Below, in pieces: positions 60,095 to 64,000 of a DNA stretch of 64,000 nt (position 1 is its first letter; each line of letters begins with the position of its first letter). The notes under the pieces are model-generated. The model was not told the DNA's origin. It made no database searches and saw only the letters and a program-made list of their open reading frames with translations. The stretch is from Asterochloris sp. CNOR1 (Eukaryota; Chlorophyta; Trebouxiophyceae; Trebouxiales; Trebouxiaceae): the NCBI GenBank assembly GCA_963969365.1, contig OZ017763.1, positions 868,001 through 932,000 on the forward strand. Direction: 5' to 3'. The translations under genes and the position numbers were made by a program.

Positions 60095-62246
60095 CCTCGC
60101 GGGGGTGTGTGGACACTTCATGAGCTGCCTGCAAAGCATGTACGCCCAAGACTCGGCAGCGGTCAGGGCTGGAGGGGGCATATCTGAGGCATTCAGGTGC
60201 CTGCAAGGAGTGCAGCAAGGCAGCCCCCTCAGCCCACTCCTCTTTGGACTGCTGATCGATGTGCTGGACAAGGTCATGCGCAAAGTTAAAGGAAACCATG
60301 CACCCACGCTCATGTTTCATGATGTGCCGCTGCTGCTCTTCGCAGACGATTTGGTGCTCATGAGCACAAGTGAAGAAGGACTGCAACGATTGCTGAATGC
60401 TTTACAGATATGCTGTGAAAACAGGCGGCTCAGAGTCAGTTTGGTCAAGACGGAAGTGGTAGTGTTTGAGACACAGCGCCAAGAATGCAGCACCTTCACA
60501 TACAGTGGGCACCCCCTGACGCGCTCGGATTCATTCAAGTACCTGGGCCTGTGGTTTGAAGCCACCAAGGAGGGCTTTGCCAAATCCCTTGGCGAGCACC
60601 TGGAAGCTGCGCGTAAAACCATGAACAACATGCTCAGGCGCTGTGCACAGATCAGTTTGACGTGCCCGCGCCGCATCTGCAAGTTGTTTGATGCCTTGGT
60701 GCTGCCCATATTGAGCTATGGCTGTGAGGTCTGGTTCTGGGACCACAGAGCAGGCACACAAGCCACAGCGCAGCTTGAGTCTCTGCATGCACAATTTTTG
60801 CGCAGATTGCTTGGCATCCACTGCCACACACACAGTCTGATTGCACTTGCTGAGTTTGGCAGATATCCCCTGGCAGTGCATTGGCAGCGGCAAGTGGACA
60901 GGTTCAGACAACGCATTTGGGACCTCAAGCCGAAGCTTCAGAAGGAGCCCCTGCTATGGGCTATGTATGACGGCGTCTGCTACCTGCCGCTGTACCGCGA
61001 CCTCTCCTTGGCCCCCTTCTGTGCACTACAGGCACATGGCAGCGCAGAGACAGCCCCTGGCAAGGAACAGCATGAGCAGCGCTTCAGGGACTGCCAGGCC
61101 GCCACCGTGGCCACCTACATGCAGATGCGGGGTCCCAACACGGCCTATGCCATGCAGACATACCTGACCAGGATCAGAGGCTTCAGGCTACGCAGAGCCT
61201 ATGCCAGCATCAGGTGCAGCAGCCACCAGCTGCGCGTACAGACTGGGCGATACCTATTGCCCCAGCTCAAGCGAGAGGACCGGACATGCCGAATCTGTGG
61301 GTCACCGAATGAGATTGAGGATGAAAGCCATATCCTGCTACACTGCCCAGGACTTGCAGACCTCCGGTCTGCTCACAGCCACCTGTTTGCGGAGCAGCAG
61401 CAGTCGTTGGCAACGCTGTTTGAACAACCACCAAGCCGAGTGGCCACATACATCAGGGCAGCACTGCTCCAGCACGCAAATATGCTGGGCATCACTGGGG
61501 GCACATTTGGGCCTAAATGAGGAACAGACACCCTGGGTGACCCCTCTATGTGCCGTGATGTGTCCCCAGCTCACCAGCTGCTGATTAGAGCCCCAATTTC
61601 ATAGCAATGCGCCAGACTCATCACATGATTGTCTTCCCCTAAGGTCCCCATGCTGAGTTGTTGCTTGGGGTGTGCCGCCTTGGAGCCTGGTGCCCTGCGA
61701 GGGGAAGACTGCTGGTCACAGTCATACCCAAGCATAACTCTCTCATGACTGCGAAGTCTACGAGCTGAGAGGGCGTGGCAAGCCAGTCAGGGGGGCTGAG
61801 CCCCCCCCTGCGCCATACAGGATCCAGGGTGTTTGCATTTCGGGCAGCAACCTCAGCTAGCAGTCCAACGTGGTGATGAAGCCCAGCACAGTGCCAAGGC
61901 CTGCTATGAGCGCCGGCTCCCTCTTTACCAGCCAAGTACAGTGACCTGCTTGATATGCCTGTACTGCTTCTTTTTGTACCCCTACACCTTCAGCAAAGTT
62001 CATTGGTAGGATGAAATGATCATAGTCCTATGCCCGTGCATTGAGGCTACGGACTTTAAATTTAAATCATCATCATCGCCCTCTTTACCAGCCAAGTACA
62101 GTGACCTGCTTGATATGCCTGTACTGCTTCTTTTTGTACCCCTACATCTTCAGCAAAGTTCATTGGTAGGATGAAATGATCATAGTCCTATGCCCGTGCA
62201 TTGAGGCTACGGACTTTAAATTTAAATCATCATCATCATCATCGCG
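60095..62246 (+). mobile_element. 5'-truncated LINE (non-LTR retrotransposon)
   Basis: An open frame at 60105-61520 encodes the later part of a LINE reverse transcriptase, beginning just after where motif A should be. Motif B is GVQQGSPLSPLLFGLLID, motif C is LLFADDLVLMS (the FADD active site), motif D includes LRVSLVKTEVVVF and motif E is FKYLGLWFE. A connection region and a C-terminal zinc-knuckle-like element follow (CRICG, then ESHILLHCPG). Apurinic endonuclease, fingers and motif A are missing. The 3' UTR runs from 61521 to the (ATC)n tail at about 62230-62246, a common LINE 3' ending. The whole of the remaining frame is uninterrupted, so the insertion is fairly recent although dead on arrival because of the truncation. 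The clade (L1-, RTE- or Jockey-like) cannot be fixed by eye. Confidence 0.88.
61921..62240 (+). repeat. 160-bp tandem duplication of the LINE 3' end
   Basis: CTCTTTACCAGCCAAGTACA starts at 61921 and at 62081. The two 160-base units are almost identical (I see one C/T change and a longer ATC run in the second). Each ends in TTTAAATTTAAATC and (ATC)n. Confidence 0.95.
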
Positions 62247-63147
62247 GGAGATGTCTGCAGAGAGGGCTTATTAGGTGGACACCAGCCCAGAGGTAAGATC
62301 CTAAATGCATAAGACACCACTTGCCTCGTGCAGAAGCTACCTTGAAGGCCTGCAGGGCAAAAGTATCTCACCTGCTGTGCTCATCACAGGACATAAGAGG
62401 CTGTGGCAGGTAGAGTGCATGTTTCCATGGTGCTTTGTGGCTGCAGGCACCAGGATCGCTTCCAATTGCACCCCTGGGCTGAGGCCTTCTTCCGAGGTGA
62501 GATTGTGCTGTCTTGCTGACCCTCCCCACCTGTCTGCCTCATGCAGGAGTGTGTACTGGTCCAAAGACACCTCTGCCTGTGGTGTTGCCTGCTTGAGGTG
62601 CAGAGCATGCTGTGGTGCAGAGCACCTTTGGAATCAGCCCCCCTCACTAGCAGTGTGTCCTGAGGATTTGTCCAGTGGTATGCCTGACATCTTTGAGCAG
62701 GTCAAGCAGCACCTGGGCTTGTACTGCATGATTGATTGTCAGTTGAGTGAGTTCTGTGATGAGCTGCACCTCTTTCTGGTGTCAGATGCCTGTGAGTCCT
62801 GGTGATATGGCACCTAAGGCCGTGGTGTTTGTGAGTGCGTACTGGATCTAGCTTGAAATGGCCTGTTGAGGGCTGTGGATGAAGTGTCTCCTGGAATCTA
62901 AATCTGAGTCTTTTGTGGTGACTAGGTCGGGAGGCAAATATCAGGTGCATTCCTGTTAAGCTTGCGCTCAAGTGTCGGAGGGGTAAGCAGCATACCTGTT
63001 CGCAACACACGCGCCTGCAAACATATCATGCGGGCATGAAGGACAGCTGTCTCAGGCACCTGATTGCCTGTCTGCTCATCATGTCTCAAGTAGCTGATCA
63101 GGGCCTGACCACTCCTGTGTTTCATGTCACCTGCAGCCCCTGTCAAC
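62247..63147. other. Gap between LINE and last gene
   Basis: A plus-strand frame is open at 62305-62805 and ends in a plausible peptide (GMPDIFEQVKQHLGLY, then SEFCDELHLFLVSD), but its early part is Cys/Ser-rich noise and no splice phase links it to the next gene. I do not call it. The 5' region of the gene at 63148 must lie here. Confidence 0.4.
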
Positions 63148-64000
63148 ATGGCAGGGCCATCTTCGTCAAGATTGGATGAGCTCCAGCAGCAGCTGGACGA
63201 GTACAACACACTGGCAACAAAGGAGTTCCACAAAGGCGCACAGCGCGACAAGGGCCTGGTGGCAGACCTCCAGAGAGAGAGAGAAATTCTGCTTGCACAG
63301 ATCGAAAGACCAGGTGAGGTACAGTACCATGTGTCTGTCAAGCATCACTTGCCCTGGGCTGAGCCCTTTTATAAGCATGCATCCTCTTGCAATCATCGCC
63401 TAGGATTCATGGAAGCCTCAGGCCACAGCTGAGGTCTGTAGGTGCTGTGCTCTACCTGCCCCGGCATGACTGTTTGCAGTGGTCTGTGAGTGCAAAAACT
63501 TGCAGTTGCTGGGCTGGGAGTTGTGGTGTTTAGGGGCCCTATGGCATTCATGTGTTGAGCAGTGCCTGAATGATACATAGGATCTCGGTGTGTATGGTCT
63601 AGAGTGGTTTAAGGGTAGAGGTGAGACTGCCCCAGGGTTAGCCGCCTGCAATGCCCACAGGCATGCTGCTTAGATGCTGCTTCTCTGCAGGTGATTTAGG
63701 GCTGCCCAGCCAGCCATCACATGGTCAGATGTTGGCTTGCTACCACACATGGCAACGCTCAGTTCACCCCTGAACTTATGCAGGTACAGATGAGTACAAC
63801 ACCAGTGCACCTTTCTATAACACTTGGTTGGCCGAGAAGCTTAATATGCGAGAACCCTATACACAGTACATTCAGTATGGCACCGTGCTCACTGGCGTGG
63901 GCGTCTTGATCAACCGGTTGTACAGAGCACGAGCCATGGCTAAGTATGCAGAAGCCAAGATTGCGCATGCACCAGAAGAGCAGCTGCTGTACTGGGCAGA
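63148..64000 (+). CDS. Small coiled-coil and membrane protein, family unknown (runs off the window)
   Basis: Exon 63148-63313 (ATG; MAGPSSSRLDELQQQLDEYN, then GLVADLQREREILLAQIE) joins in phase to an exon from 63784 that is still open at the right edge (TDEYNTSAPFYNTWLAEKLN). Residues 8-53 form a short coiled coil. Around residues 80-100 a mildly hydrophobic segment (IQYGTVLTGVGVLI) followed by NRLYRARAMAKYAEAKI looks like a single membrane anchor with a basic flank. No family is recognised. A GCAG acceptor 11 bases before the ATG means the coding region may continue upstream and this ATG may be internal. The intron between the two exons is plain, without obvious exon copies. Confidence 0.55.

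Noticed and set aside
62020-62240. LTR-type terminal repeats
   Set aside because: The repeat units are head to tail and adjacent with (ATC)n tails, and the only enzyme is a LINE reverse transcriptase.
1-64000. tRNA, rRNA and riboswitch genes
   Set aside because: No cloverleaf with A and B boxes, rRNA core sequence or known riboswitch core was noticed; a covariance-model scan would be needed to be sure.

Overview
The window is nuclear DNA of a eukaryote with dense, short-exon genes. Most genes are cut into many exons of 60-300 bases with GT..(T)GCAG introns. The gene content points to a green alga of the chlorophyte lineage: a PAO/PTC52-type Rieske oxygenase with its CxxC tail, a chloroplast-type DEAD-box helicase with a GUCT domain, and a DUF604/fringe-like glycosyltransferase. 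A trebouxiophyte is my best guess, but this is inference from gene style and moderate G+C, not from a marker gene. Exon joints below were worked out by hand from splice sites and reading phase. Gene models in which every phase agrees are marked as such.

Layout. 1-2015 (+): 3' end of a GUCT-domain DEAD-box RNA helicase. 2993-9769 (+): Rieske oxygenase, 14 exons. 10319-12461 (-): terminal exons of an unidentified gene, or the tail of the next one. 12683-16255 (-): DUF604/GT31-like glycosyltransferase. 17130-20782 (+): FHA domain fused to a parvulin prolyl isomerase. 21480-32211 (+): 19-exon receptor-like protein with a secreted repeat ectodomain, one transmembrane helix and a degenerate kinase domain. 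33168-38102 (+): bZIP transcription factor. 39351-49068 (-): 19-exon low-complexity and coiled-coil protein.

From about 49.1 to 59.6 kb the composition changes to visibly lower G+C. This stretch holds an unidentified two-exon gene (-), a complete catechol O-methyltransferase (+), a roughly 6 kb virus/phage-fibre-like beta-repeat gene (-) and a three-exon unknown gene (-). A 5'-truncated LINE with a duplicated 3' end follows (60.1-62.2 kb). The window closes inside a small coiled-coil and membrane protein gene (+).

The most unusual feature runs through the whole G+C-richer part. Introns carry decayed tandem copies of the exon edge next to them: an acceptor plus the first codons, or the last codons plus the donor. 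Ages range from nearly identical (167-bp and 80-bp units) to barely recognisable. It looks like a continuing process by which introns of this genome grow by duplicating splice junctions. The lower-G+C island shows little of it.
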